A DNA stretch of 42,499 nucleotides, taken from contig JABDEZ010000013.1 of assembly GCA_013286835.1 (NCBI GenBank), forward strand, positions 1 to 42,499. The letters run 5' to 3'. The notes below the pieces were generated by a model. That model saw only the letters and a program-made list of their open reading frames with translations, did no database searches and had not been told where the DNA came from. This DNA is from Bacteroidota bacterium (GTDB taxonomy: Bacteria; Bacteroidota; Bacteroidia; Chitinophagales; Chitinophagaceae). The position numbers were made by a program, and so were the translations under genes. Of the stretch, positions 17,032-27,300 are shown one piece after another; positions within the stretch are counted from its first letter, which is position 1, and each line of letters begins with the position of its first letter.

Positions 17032-17040
17032 TACCTTTGC
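17032..17040 (+). promoter_or_regulatory. -7 element of the ABC exporter gene
   Basis: TACCTTTGC matches TAnnTTTG fully and ends 19 bases before the ATG. A TTG lies 14 bases upstream of the element (17016-17018), closer than the usual spacing. Confidence 0.5.
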
Positions 17041-17059
17041 ACCCATTTTATTTCTATTT

Positions 17060-18832
17060 ATGAAATTACTCTTACATTATCTCAGCAAGTATAAAGGATT
17101 GGTATTTGTGTCCTTGCTACTTGCATCTGTCAATCAGGTTTTCTCTTTGATGAACCCTTGGTTCCTGGGACACTTCCTCATTGATAAGTATGCGCGCCAT
17201 GCTGATACTATACCTCCTAACGTTTATTTTTGGGGCATCACTGGTTCTTTGGGCCTTATAATAGGCGCAGCAATGGTATCCAGAATTGCAAAAGCCTTCC
17301 AGGACTATACGGTGAACGTTGTCATACAAAAATTTGGAGCCAATATTTATACTGATGGTTTGCGCCATGCCCTGCGCCTGCCTTACCAGGACTTTGAAGA
17401 CCAGCGCAGCGGCGAAACTCTGTCTGTATTGCAAAAGGTACGTGCAGATTGCGAAAAGTTCATTACCAATTTTGTAAATGTTCTATTTGTTACAGTGGTA
17501 GGATTGATATTTGTACTGATCTACTCCTTTACATTAAGCCCGTTATTGCCAGTCATATACGTTGGCGGTGCTATTATATTAAGTGTTCTCACCACTACAC
17601 TTAGTCGTAAAATAAAGGTGACACAAAAAAGGATCGTTAGTGAAACAAATGCATTGGCAGGTTCTACAACAGAATCATTGCGCAATATTGAATTAGTAAA
17701 AAGCCTGGGACTTACCCAACAGGAAATAAGAAGGTTAAATGCAACTACATATAAAATACTGAAGCTGGAACTGAGTAAGGTTAAAAGCATACGTACTATC
17801 AGTTTCATACAAGGCACATTTGTCAATTTCCTGCAGCAATGTATCATGTTTGCATTATTGTATTTTGTGTTTCATAAAACAATATCGGTAGGTCAGCTGA
17901 TCACTATGCAATTCTACATGTTCTTCATTTTTGGCCCGTTGCAGGAACTAGGAAATGTTATACTATCCTACAGGGAGGCTGAGGCATCCCTCAACAATCT
18001 GCAAACACTAATGGAGCGCCCCGTTGAGGTAAAACCAGAACACCCCATATCTATAGACGCCATACAAGACATACGTTTCGACCAGGTAAAATTCCAACAC
18101 CAAAGTGCCACTGCACCGGCTCTTAAAAGCATTTCTTTCGAAGTACAAAAAGGGGAAACCGTAGCATTTGTCGGGCCGTCAGGTTCTGGTAAAACCACCC
18201 TTGTAAAGCTACTGGTAGGTTTGTACCATCCTGTACAAGGCAATGTATTTTACAATAGGTTCAACAATAACGAAATAGACTTTGATGAGCTGCGTCACCA
18301 GATAGGTTTTGTAACCCAGGACACCCAACTCTTCTCGGGCACAATAAAAGAAAATCTCTTGTTTGTAAACCCATCTGCTACAGATAAGCAGATCACCGAA
18401 ACACTGCATAAAGCTGCATGCGAAAACCTGCTGGCGCGTGCTGAGAATGGTATTGATACTATGATAGGAGAAGGTGGCCTTAAATTATCAGGCGGTGAAA
18501 GACAAAGGTTATCTATTGCGCGTGCACTACTCCGCTTTCCTAAATTAATGATCTTTGACGAGGCCACGTCTGCCCTCGATTCCCTTACAGAGGAAGAAAT
18601 ATCCCAAACCATACGTACCATAACCGATCAGCGTGAACACATTACTATTATGATAGCTCACAGGCTATCAACTATTATGCATGCAGATCGTATTTATGTT
18701 CTGGAAAGGGGCAATATTATTGAAACAGGAACACACCAAAATCTGCTGAACGAAAAAGGCCTATATTATGCTATGTGGCGTCAACAAATAGGAGAACGCA
18801 ATGAATCAGCAGCAAAAGTCTTTGCAAAATAA
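17060..18832 (+). CDS. ABC-type exporter, fused membrane and ATPase domains (MsbA-like)
   Basis: This 590-residue half-transporter has a six-helix type IV exporter membrane domain (about 1-310), including the coupling-helix region QKRIVSETNALAGSTTE and the NIELVKSLG segment, followed by an ATPase domain (about 335-575). Walker A is GPSGSGKT (372-379), the Q-loop is FVTQDTQLF, the signature is LSGGERQR and Walker B is LMIFDEATSALD, with the H-loop in IAHRLST. Such proteins work as homodimers or with a paralogue and export lipids, peptides or drugs from the inner membrane. No partner gene is adjacent. MsbA-type lipid export is a guess; the sequence does not fix the substrate. A strong hairpin terminator follows. 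Confidence 0.93.
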   Translation: MKLLLHYLSKYKGLVFVSLLLASVNQVFSLMNPWFLGHFLIDKYARHADTIPPNVYFWGITGSLGLIIGAAMVSRIAKAFQDYTVNVVIQKFGANIYTDGLRHALRLPYQDFEDQRSGETLSVLQKVRADCEKFITNFVNVLFVTVVGLIFVLIYSFTLSPLLPVIYVGGAIILSVLTTTLSRKIKVTQKRIVSETNALAGSTTESLRNIELVKSLGLTQQEIRRLNATTYKILKLELSKVKSIRTISFIQGTFVNFLQQCIMFALLYFVFHKTISVGQLITMQFYMFFIFGPLQELGNVILSYREAEASLNNLQTLMERPVEVKPEHPISIDAIQDIRFDQVKFQHQSATAPALKSISFEVQKGETVAFVGPSGSGKTTLVKLLVGLYHPVQGNVFYNRFNNNEIDFDELRHQIGFVTQDTQLFSGTIKENLLFVNPSATDKQITETLHKAACENLLARAENGIDTMIGEGGLKLSGGERQRLSIARALLRFPKLMIFDEATSALDSLTEEEISQTIRTITDQREHITIMIAHRLSTIMHADRIYVLERGNIIETGTHQNLLNEKGLYYAMWRQQIGERNESAAKVFAK

Positions 18833-18884
18833 TATACTACCATAGCTATAATCAGTATTGATATTTACAACAAGAATTCTTAAT

Positions 18885-18919
18885 AAGAAAACCCGGTACA
18901 AGGCCGGGTTTTCTTATTT
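18885..18919. terminator. Strong bidirectional terminator
   Basis: AAGAAAACCCGG and CCGGGTTTTCTT form a perfect 12-bp stem around a seven-base loop. It separates the ABC exporter gene from the convergent membrane-protein gene. Confidence 0.9.
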
Positions 18920-18954
18920 CTGCAAATATATTCCTAATGCGGTAGTGATCTGTT

Positions 18955-19422
18955 CTATCTCCCGGCATGTTTTACAAAATCCCTCACCTTGCGCATATAA
19001 TCAAAATAACCTGTTTCCAGCCGTATCCAGAACCCTATAAATATCAGAAGCCCTATACTGGAAAGCACATAAGTTAAGAAGGCATACTCCTCCTTACCAA
19101 ATATAAAAAACAATATTGCCGCAATAAAAAGCGAAACACAGAAACCTACTACCAGCATGGGGCCTCCAGCATCAGGTCTGCGCATCTCAGATTTGATGAT
19201 GATCTGGGTCTTCGAGCCTTTATCGTGCAACTTTATGTGTGTCACAGGTAAAATTCTTATTTCTGCTATCTCTTCAGCAAGTGGGAATATGCTAAGTACC
19301 TGCCCCTTTTCAGAAACCTCAAAATCAAGGGTATGTACTTTTATCGGATCGCCAAGCAACCTGTTTTTAATGTCATGAACAGAAGCTGTGGACTTATATA
19401 CATATGTTCTAGTAAAAAGCAT
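18955..19422 (-). CDS. Two-helix membrane protein of unknown function
   Basis: This 155-residue protein has a soluble N-terminal part (about 1-85) with YVYKSTASVHDIKNRLLG and a beta-rich segment (VHTLDFEVSEKGQVLSIF). Two membrane helices follow, at about 88-109 and 113-134, and a basic tail (MRKVRDFVKHAGR). I do not recognise a named family. The ATG at 19422 is chosen because the upstream in-frame extension is hydrophobic and overlaps the terminator hairpin of the next gene. It lies just downstream of a giant T9SS cargo gene on the same strand, but the hairpin at 19514-19542 separates them. No function is assigned. Confidence 0.65.
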   Translation of the reverse strand: MLFTRTYVYKSTASVHDIKNRLLGDPIKVHTLDFEVSEKGQVLSIFPLAEEIAEIRILPVTHIKLHDKGSKTQIIIKSEMRRPDAGGPMLVVGFCVSLFIAAILFFIFGKEEYAFLTYVLSSIGLLIFIGFWIRLETGYFDYMRKVRDFVKHAGR

Positions 19423-19513
19423 AGACGTTTTTATTATCAACAGATGCACATCGAAGATAACAATAAATTCTTTAACTATAAATCCTATTACCCTGACTTT
19501 CAAATGATTAAAT

Positions 19514-19542
19514 ATTAAGGGAGCCAAGTAGGCTCCCTTAAT
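19514..19542. terminator. Hairpin terminator after the first SBBP/T9SS gene
   Basis: ATTAAGGGAGCC and GGCTCCCTTAAT form a perfect 12-bp stem with a five-base loop. It lies 23 bases after the stop of the gene ending at 19566. The T-tract is modest on both sides. Confidence 0.7.
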
Positions 19543-19565
19543 ATTTTCGTTAATATACAACGGAC

Positions 19566-20318
19566 CTAACGTTGAACAGTAAATCTGATCACGCGGCTTT
19601 CTCCATCTGCTTTTATACGCAGCAGGTAAGTACCATCTGCAATGTTTGAACCAATTTTTACTGTACCATTCAGTGTACCATTATTGATGCCAACAGTGTT
19701 AGTGTAAACAAGCTGCCCTATGGCATTGAGTATTTCTAATTGAACTGAATTTGACGTTAAACCTTCCAGGTGACCTGTAAGTGACATAACACCATTATTA
19801 GGATTAGGGTAAAGATTGATTGTATTCAATGCAGCTTCAATATTACTAATACCTGTTGTTATATGCACCCTTATTGCGTTGCTTATAGCAGAATCAGGAT
19901 TTGCACACATCACATGGTTATGAACGATCAATGTTACTACATCACTGTCTGCCAGCGAATGGAAAGTAGCTGTACCTAATGTATCATTGGCTACAGCATG
20001 CCCGTTTACATACCACTGGTAGCTGGTATTTGCACCACCTAGAACGACAGTAGATGTAAATGTAAGCAACGTGCCTTGAGCAACGGTATTACTTGGACTT
20101 ACCGCAATACTTACAACAGGATTTGACGGTTGTAGTATAGTAATTTTCACCTTGTTGCTCGTATCAGCAGGATTTGAAAGGCACTGTGCATTACTGTGCA
20201 AAATACAATACACAATATCACCACTAGTTAAGAACTGTGAACCATATATATTACTTATAGCTCCTACAACTGCTGTATCACCTAAGTTTACATCAGTTAT
20301 ACGCCATTGGTATTGTGG
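19566..20318 (-). repeat. 3' homologous segment shared with the adjacent paralogue (copy 1)
   Basis: The last 250 codons of this gene match 23556-24308 of the neighbour without gaps, with about 15 amino-acid differences (roughly 94% identity). Nucleotide differences are scattered and mostly silent. Upstream parts of the two genes are much less alike. Confidence 0.9.
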
Positions 20319-23318
20319 ATTATTGCCCGCATTGGTAGCAATAGCTGTAAATGAGAATCCACTGCCTGCGCAAACCGTATCACCAGGAGTAGCAACCACA
20401 GTCAATGTAGTAGTTATGCTTTGGCTCACACTAACCAATATACTGTCTTTTGCAGAACGGCAACCACCCAATGTATCTACTATGAAGTAATACCCCGCCC
20501 TTGTAGTATCAGCATTGGTGATAATAGAGTTTTGTGAAGATGATACATAACCATGAGGGCCTGTTATACGATAAGTAACAGGAGATGATGTACTAGATGC
20601 ATGTATAATGATTGAGTTGCCTGAGCAGACAGGTGTATTGCTGGTAGCAGTTGGTGTTGCAGGTATTGTGCTATTCACTACAACATTGGTTGTAGCTGTA
20701 GAAGCAGGACAACCATTATGTGTCACAGAAGCTGTATATGTACCAGCATTTATCGTATTTGCAAATGCAATTACACCTGTTCCTGAACCTGATGAAAAAC
20801 CTGCAGGGCCTGTAATATTTAACGCTGTTGGCGTTACTGTAGATGTATTGGTAGCCGTAAGTTTTATACTATCACCCACGCAAACCGGTGAATTACTGGT
20901 TATAGTAGGTGGCGCCAGCGAAGAAATAATATGTATGTTAACATATTCATCAGGCGATGTATATGCAGGGCTGCTTGCAACAATGCGAATGCGATAACCA
21001 GTGCCTGCAACAGTGCCTGCAGGAATGTTTACTGCAATAACGCCCGTTGTACCAACAGCGGTTACATTGCCAATTGCAACAGGTGCTGCAAAACTGCCCG
21101 TTGCATCAGATAGTTGTGCAGTAAAAATATTCCCGGTATTAAATGCATAACTGGTAGTGTAGTTAATATTGAAACTACCGGCAGGACATACAATCGTATC
21201 AGTGTAAGGTTGGTTTATTACTACAAAAGTATCTGTGTTAAATCTGGCGATATAACCATCCGCATTACCGTTGTTTACAGTCTGGTACGCACCGGGTGTT
21301 GCAATTGCATTTGAACTGGTGCTATAACCTGCAATGTAAAAGCTGCCATTTGCATTACTTGTTATGCATAGTTGTGTTTCTGCACCTGTACCGCCAAAAT
21401 AACTACCCCAAAGCCTTTGTCCTAAAGGAGTAAATTTAGCCATATAGCCATCCTGCGCACCAGCATATGTGCTTTGATAGGTACCATTGTTGATAGTGGA
21501 AATGCCTGTGGCACTAGTGGTATTACCAGATATAATTGGGTTGCCGAAATTATCAATAGTTACACCTTTTTGTATTTCAGAACCTGTACCCCCATAATAA
21601 GTACCCCATTTAAAGTTACCGGCAGTATCAAATTTAGCAAGGTATCCATCATTACTACCACCTAATGTACTCTGATATGCATTTGCAGAGGCTATATTAG
21701 TACTTGCATTAGTGTAACCACTAATGTAAACATTGCCATGTGTGTCGTTAGCTACAGAAAATCCTTGTGTAGTAGCACCACCGTAGTAAGTGCCCCAATA
21801 CAGATGATTTCCGTTTGAATCCAGTTTGGCCAAAAAAGCATTATCCTGGAAAAATCCAACAGGAGCTGTTTGATATCCATTGGCAGAAGCTATACCTGCA
21901 GCGGCTGTGGTTTCTCCTGTAAAATATACATAGCCGGCAGGATCAGTAGATATACCAAGACCATAGGTAGAGGTGAAATTTCCATTACCATAATAAGTAC
22001 CCCACAACCTGTTACCCAATGTATCAAAGCGTGCTACAAAACCATCCAATGTTCCACTTTCTGTTGTATTAAAGGCGCCTGTAGTTGCAATATTTGCAGT
22101 ACTGCCTGTTGCACCGGTAATATAAACCGAACGCCATTTATCACACGTTACACTATATCCGATGTCATTACCTGTACCTCCAAAATAAGTACTCCATTGC
22201 AAGGCACCAGCACTATTGAACTTTGCAAGAAATGCATCACCACCACCACCATAAGTAGATTGGTACGATGTAGATGTTGCTATTGCAGAAGTAGATGATG
22301 TTGAACCTACGATATACACATTACCTGTATTATCTGTAGCTATTCCGTTCGCCTGGTCAGCTCCCGCACCGCCAAAGTAAGTGGCCCATGCTATGGTACC
22401 CGCAGTTGTAAATTTTACAAGTACACCATCATTGTTAGCATTATAAACAGTTTGGTAAGCGCCCGTAGTGGCTATATTTGCGGTGCTTGTTGTATATCCA
22501 CAAGAATAAACATTACCTGAAGCATCTGTTGCAATTGCCATCAATTGATCAGCATTTGCACCGCCATAGTATGTTGACCATTGAACCTGCGGATCTATAA
22601 CAATCGTACCCTCATGCGCACCAACATTAAAGCCCAATGTGTTACCCTTAAGTACATAAGAAGATGTTATAGTTTGTTTGGTATTAAGAGCATAACTATA
22701 TGGCGTATTTTCTGTAATTGTTCCTGAGGGAGTTTTAACTGCAAGGCCGCCATTTTCTGTAAGGCTGATCCCTTTGGCCCCACCGTATTTCAATTGTATT
22801 TTATTTGCATCAGCACCAGGGCGTACAACAAAATCATATTCCACCTTTTCATTCTTAGTATAAACAACCCAGTCTATACCAGGGTAAACATCAATATAAG
22901 TCACCTTATTAAAAGACCGGGCAGTAACCATTTTGCCGTTCACATTATATTGCTCGGTATAAGCCTGATCCTCGTCTGTTATTGCTTTTGCATGTTTATT
23001 TGCACCCACCAGCGTTACGTCCATGCGGTATGCATTATCCTTAAAAGACTTGTCGTTGCCCGAAATATTATTGAACTGATAGTGTATTGATCCCGGAGCA
23101 AGAAACATACTTACGCCATCCCTTTTCAAATTATACTGTATATCAGTACGTACTTTATGGTATTGGTTGGTCACCTGCCCCTTGTTCTCAACAAAACCAG
23201 TGTTGTTGCGCGAAAGGTTATGCTGTACATCGCTCAGTGCTCCATCTTTTGCCGATAAAGAATAGGTTGTGAGGCAACACAATAAGAGTGCATAGTATTT
23301 AGTACTATTAAATTGCAT
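19566..23318 (-). CDS. Secreted SBBP-repeat protein with Ig-like domains and T9SS type A sorting domain (paralogue 1)
   Basis: This 1250-residue protein has a signal peptide (about 1-23). A conserved N-terminal domain (about 40-246) contains FVENKGQ, VRTDIQY, YRMDV and DVYPGIDWV. Seven SBBP units follow (about 247-697), each starting near WGTYYGG and carrying a GNVYI...GYT strand pair. Four Ig/PKD-like modules lie at about 700-1156. The last 85 residues are a type A sorting domain (INLYPNPNNG to RFTVQR). Such domains direct export through the type IX system and cleavage or anchoring at the cell surface. The role is probably surface attachment or polymer binding; no catalytic site is seen. The start at 23318 is chosen because its signal peptide is better than that of an upstream ATG at 23408. 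A close paralogue lies directly upstream. Confidence 0.92.
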   Translation of the reverse strand: MQFNSTKYYALLLCCLTTYSLSAKDGALSDVQHNLSRNNTGFVENKGQVTNQYHKVRTDIQYNLKRDGVSMFLAPGSIHYQFNNISGNDKSFKDNAYRMDVTLVGANKHAKAITDEDQAYTEQYNVNGKMVTARSFNKVTYIDVYPGIDWVVYTKNEKVEYDFVVRPGADANKIQLKYGGAKGISLTENGGLAVKTPSGTITENTPYSYALNTKQTITSSYVLKGNTLGFNVGAHEGTIVIDPQVQWSTYYGGANADQLMAIATDASGNVYSCGYTTSTANIATTGAYQTVYNANNDGVLVKFTTAGTIAWATYFGGAGADQANGIATDNTGNVYIVGSTSSTSAIATSTSYQSTYGGGGDAFLAKFNSAGALQWSTYFGGTGNDIGYSVTCDKWRSVYITGATGSTANIATTGAFNTTESGTLDGFVARFDTLGNRLWGTYYGNGNFTSTYGLGISTDPAGYVYFTGETTAAAGIASANGYQTAPVGFFQDNAFLAKLDSNGNHLYWGTYYGGATTQGFSVANDTHGNVYISGYTNASTNIASANAYQSTLGGSNDGYLAKFDTAGNFKWGTYYGGTGSEIQKGVTIDNFGNPIISGNTTSATGISTINNGTYQSTYAGAQDGYMAKFTPLGQRLWGSYFGGTGAETQLCITSNANGSFYIAGYSTSSNAIATPGAYQTVNNGNADGYIARFNTDTFVVINQPYTDTIVCPAGSFNINYTTSYAFNTGNIFTAQLSDATGSFAAPVAIGNVTAVGTTGVIAVNIPAGTVAGTGYRIRIVASSPAYTSPDEYVNIHIISSLAPPTITSNSPVCVGDSIKLTATNTSTVTPTALNITGPAGFSSGSGTGVIAFANTINAGTYTASVTHNGCPASTATTNVVVNSTIPATPTATSNTPVCSGNSIIIHASSTSSPVTYRITGPHGYVSSSQNSIITNADTTRAGYYFIVDTLGGCRSAKDSILVSVSQSITTTLTVVATPGDTVCAGSGFSFTAIATNAGNNPQYQWRITDVNLGDTAVVGAISNIYGSQFLTSGDIVYCILHSNAQCLSNPADTSNKVKITILQPSNPVVSIAVSPSNTVAQGTLLTFTSTVVLGGANTSYQWYVNGHAVANDTLGTATFHSLADSDVVTLIVHNHVMCANPDSAISNAIRVHITTGISNIEAALNTINLYPNPNNGVMSLTGHLEGLTSNSVQLEILNAIGQLVYTNTVGINNGTLNGTVKIGSNIADGTYLLRIKADGESRVIRFTVQR
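21228..22580 (-). repeat. Seven tandem SBBP repeats (protein-level) in paralogue 1
   Basis: Units of about 62-68 codons start at W247, W311, W375, W439, W508, W571 and W637 of the protein. Each includes WxTYYGG, GNVYIxGYT, an IATxGAYQT segment and a DGYxAKF strand. They are probably blades of a beta-propeller. Confidence 0.88.
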
Positions 23319-23500
23319 AGACTTATATTTATTATTTAACAGAAGTATTCTTAATAGATTAAAAATAGCTTTGACAATGTATGAAAAAAAATCGCTACCC
23401 GCAATCATTTCCTACTAAAAAACATTGCTTTTTCTAAAAAAAATCAATTAATAGTACAAACGAGTTGTTTTAGATTAGGTTGTATGGTGGAATATGAAAT

Positions 23501-23539
23501 AAAAATGCAAGGGGGTCATATCGACTCCCTTGCATTTTT
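23501..23539 (-). terminator. Terminator of the second SBBP/T9SS gene
   Basis: AAAAATGCAAGGG and CCCTTGCATTTTT form a perfect 13-bp stem with a 13-base loop. On the minus strand it ends in TTTTTATTT. It lies 17 bases after the stop at 23556. Confidence 0.88.
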
Positions 23540-23555
23540 ATTGATAAATTGCTTC

Positions 23556-24308
23556 TTATTTTTGAACAGTAAACCTGATCACGCGGCTTTCACCATCTGC
23601 TTTTATACGCAACAGGTAAGTACCTTCTGCTATGTTTGAACCAATTTTCACTGCACCATTCAGAGTACCATTATTTATACCAATAGTATTGGTATAGACA
23701 AGCTGTCCAATAACGTTGAGTATTTCTAATTGAACTGAATTTGGCGTTAAACCTTCCAGATGACCAGTAAGCGACATAACGCCATTGTTAGGATTAGGAT
23801 AAAGATTGATTGTGTTCAATGCTGCTTCAACATTGCTAATACCTGTTGTTATATGCACCCTTATAGCATTGCTTATGGCAGAATCAGGATTTGCGCACAT
23901 AACATGATTATGAACGATCAATGTTACCACATCACTGTCTGCCAGCGAATGGAAAGTAGCTGTCCCTAATGTATCATTAGCAACAGCATGTCCATTTACA
24001 TACCATTGATAGCTAGTATTTGCACCACCTAGAACTACAGTGGATGTAAATGTAAGCGCAGTTCCCTGCGCAACTGTATTACTTGGACTTACTGCAATAC
24101 TTACAACCGGAGTTGACGGCTGTAGTATAGTAATCTTCACTTTATTGCTGGTATCTATGGGATTCAACAAGCATTGTGCATTACTGTATAGTATGCAATA
24201 AACAATATCGCCACTAGTTAAGAACTGTGAACCATATACATTGCTTATAGCTCCCACAACTGCAGTATCTCCCAAAACAACATCATGTATCCTCCATTGG
24301 TATTGTGG
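23556..24308 (-). repeat. 3' homologous segment shared with the adjacent paralogue (copy 2)
   Basis: Partner of 19566-20318. The two copies are direct repeats about 4 kb apart and could support recombination or gene conversion. Confidence 0.9.
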
Positions 24309-27300
24309 GTTATTGCCAGCATTAGTAGTATTTGCAACAAAAGAGAAATTATTACCTGAACAAACTGTATCACCAGGGCTGGCAACAACATTTACAGTAG
24401 TGGCTATGCTTTGTGTCACATTTACTAATATGCTATCTTTTGCTGAACGGCAACCGTTCAATGTGTCTACAATAAAATAGTATCCTGCTCTGCTTGTATC
24501 TGCATTGGCAATAATGGGGTTCTGTAAGAAAGAAACATAACCATTAGGACCGGTAATACGATAAGTAACAGGCGAAACGATACTTGATGCATGTATATTT
24601 ATAGCACTGCCAGAACATATAGGTGAATTGCTGTTTGCCGATGGCGTTGGAGGGATAATACTATTTACAACGACTGTTACAGACGTTGTCGCCGCAGGGC
24701 AACCATTATGTATCACTGTTGCAGTATAGCTACCTGCATTGGCACCCGTAGCAAAGGGTACATAACTTACTGATGCGGATGAGGAGAAGCCATTTGGACC
24801 GGAAATATTGAATGTAACCGGTGTAATAGAAGATGTATTGGCGGCCAATAGTCTTATACTATCGCCTACACATACGGGCGAATTACTAGTTAATAGCGGG
24901 GTACTGACACCACTAAATATATTTATATTATAATAATCATCTGGCGATGTATATATTGGGTTGCTAGATACTATTCTAATTCTATATCCATTGCCAAGTG
25001 CAGTAGATGGAGGGATGGTAACAGATATGCTACCATTAGGACCAACTCCTGCTGCACTCCCAATAAGCGTGGGTGAAGCAAAGCTACCTGATGAATTAGA
25101 AAGATAAACTGAAAATACATTACCCGCATTTAAAATGTAATTAGTCGTATAACCTACGCTAAATGTCCCTCCGGCACAAATAAGAGTATCAACAAAAGGT
25201 TGGTTTATTGAAAAAAGTGTATCCTTATTAAATTTGGCAAGAAATGCATGTCCATTACCCGCAGGATAAACGCTTTGAAAAGAGCCACTTGTTGTAATAT
25301 TACTGGGACTTCCGGTAACACCACACAAATAAAGTAAGTTTGAAGTATCATAAGCAAGCGCAAAACCAAAATCAGTACTACTCCCCCCGTAATAGGTACC
25401 ATATAATCGTTGACCTAAAGTGTTATATTTTTCAACAAAGCAATCATTAGCACCGCCAAATGTTGTCTGATAAACGCCGGTGCCGATAGTTGCTATATTG
25501 GTAGAACTGTTTGTTTGTCCTGTAATTGTTGCATTTCCGTATCTATCAATAGCTATGCCCGCTCCCCTCTCGTTGCCTGATCCCCCCATGTATGTTCCCC
25601 ATAAAAGTGCACCTGAATTATTAAACTTTGCCAAGAAAGCATCAAATGAACCACCAAATGTGGGCTGGGCAGAACCTGGTGTGGCTATTGACGTTGAACT
25701 CGTTGTATATCCGGTAATGTAAATGTTGCGTGTAGTATCTATAGCTATTCCATAAGCGTTATTGGTTGCTGTACTGCCATAATAAGTCCCCCATGCCCTT
25801 GTTTGAACTGTTGAATCAAATTTTACTATAAATGCATTGCTTATTCCTCCACCATATGTTGATTGGTACGCGCCAAGAGTTGCTATTCCTGAAGTACTCG
25901 AAGTATATCCGGCCGCGTAAACATTTCCCGATTTATCACAAGCAACTCCAGTAAAATAATCATTGCCAGTTCCACCATAATAAGTAATCAATCTTAAACT
26001 TCCAGATAAAGAATATTTCGCTATAAAACCATCTTTCCCAAGAGAATTTGTTTGATAGGCCCCTTGGGTTGCAATACCTGGAGAAGCACTATTACCAACT
26101 ACATATATACTTCCACTATTGTCATAGGCTATGCCGTTTGCTTCTTCCTCCGTGCTACCTCCAATGTACGTACCCCATTGAGGAACTCCAGAGTTATTAA
26201 ACTTTACAAGGAACCCACTGTTAATCCCTCCACCATAAGTTGTTTGTGCCCCTCCTGTAGTAAAAATACCATTATAACCATTGGTCGTCCCACACATATA
26301 CAAATATCCGCCATTATCAAAAGCCAAACCAGTTGCTTGTGTTTCACCTACCCCACCAAAATAAGTAGCAAACTGTCTAACACCAGCTGCATTGAATTTA
26401 ACTAAAAACGCATTTGTAATACCATTAAGTACGGTCTGATACGCACCGACAGTAGCAATGTTATTTGCATCATAAGTATAACCTGCCATATATACATTAT
26501 TAGTGGCATCAACAGCAACGACCGTTCCCGCTTCCCCTTGGGGGTCCGGTGCCCCGCCATAGTATGTTGCCCAGCTGAGTTGAGGGTCTATTACATATGT
26601 TGTATTACAATCTGCAGTAGTAAAAGAAACAAAATTATTTTTCACCACAAATGCAGACGTAAGCTCCTTTCCTGAAGATTGTACATAAGTATACGGCTTT
26701 TGCTCGCTAACAGTACCAAAGGGAGTTTTAGCAACAATACCGTCTTCAGTAGTCATATCAAGACCGGTATTGCCATTGTATTGAATTTTTATTTTTTTGG
26801 CATCCCCACCTGGGCGTACTATAAAATCGTATTCCAGAGTGCCTTTTTTGATGTATAAAACCCAATCTATATTAGGGTAAACATTTTGGTATGTTATCTT
26901 TTTGAAAGAATATGCAACGGCAGATTTAATTGCTTCTGCATCGTTACAATACCTTTCTGCATAATCCTGCTTATCTTCAGAAATTATTTTGGCATTATTA
27001 TTTGCCCCCACCAAAACCACGTCCATTCTATAAGCATCTACGTGCGCTTTATCTTCAGTAGACACCTTATTAAACTGGTAATGTAGTTGTGCATTGCCAA
27101 TAAAAACATTGACACCCGGCGTCTTTATTTTATACTGGATATCTGTACGTACCCTATTATATTCATCCTTTATTTGCCCTTTGTTTTCGACAAAAGAGAA
27201 ATCGGAATTTTTATCAATTAGCTTTCTCTGTTGATCAACTGTTGCCTTTATATTTTGCGCATGTAAATTGTGGGTTATCATACCAAAGAAAAAAAGTACA

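Noticed and set aside
20152-26405. Plus-strand open frames across the two SBBP genes
   Set aside because: They arise from the low-complexity Ser/Thr/Gly/Asn codon usage of the genuine genes on the other strand.
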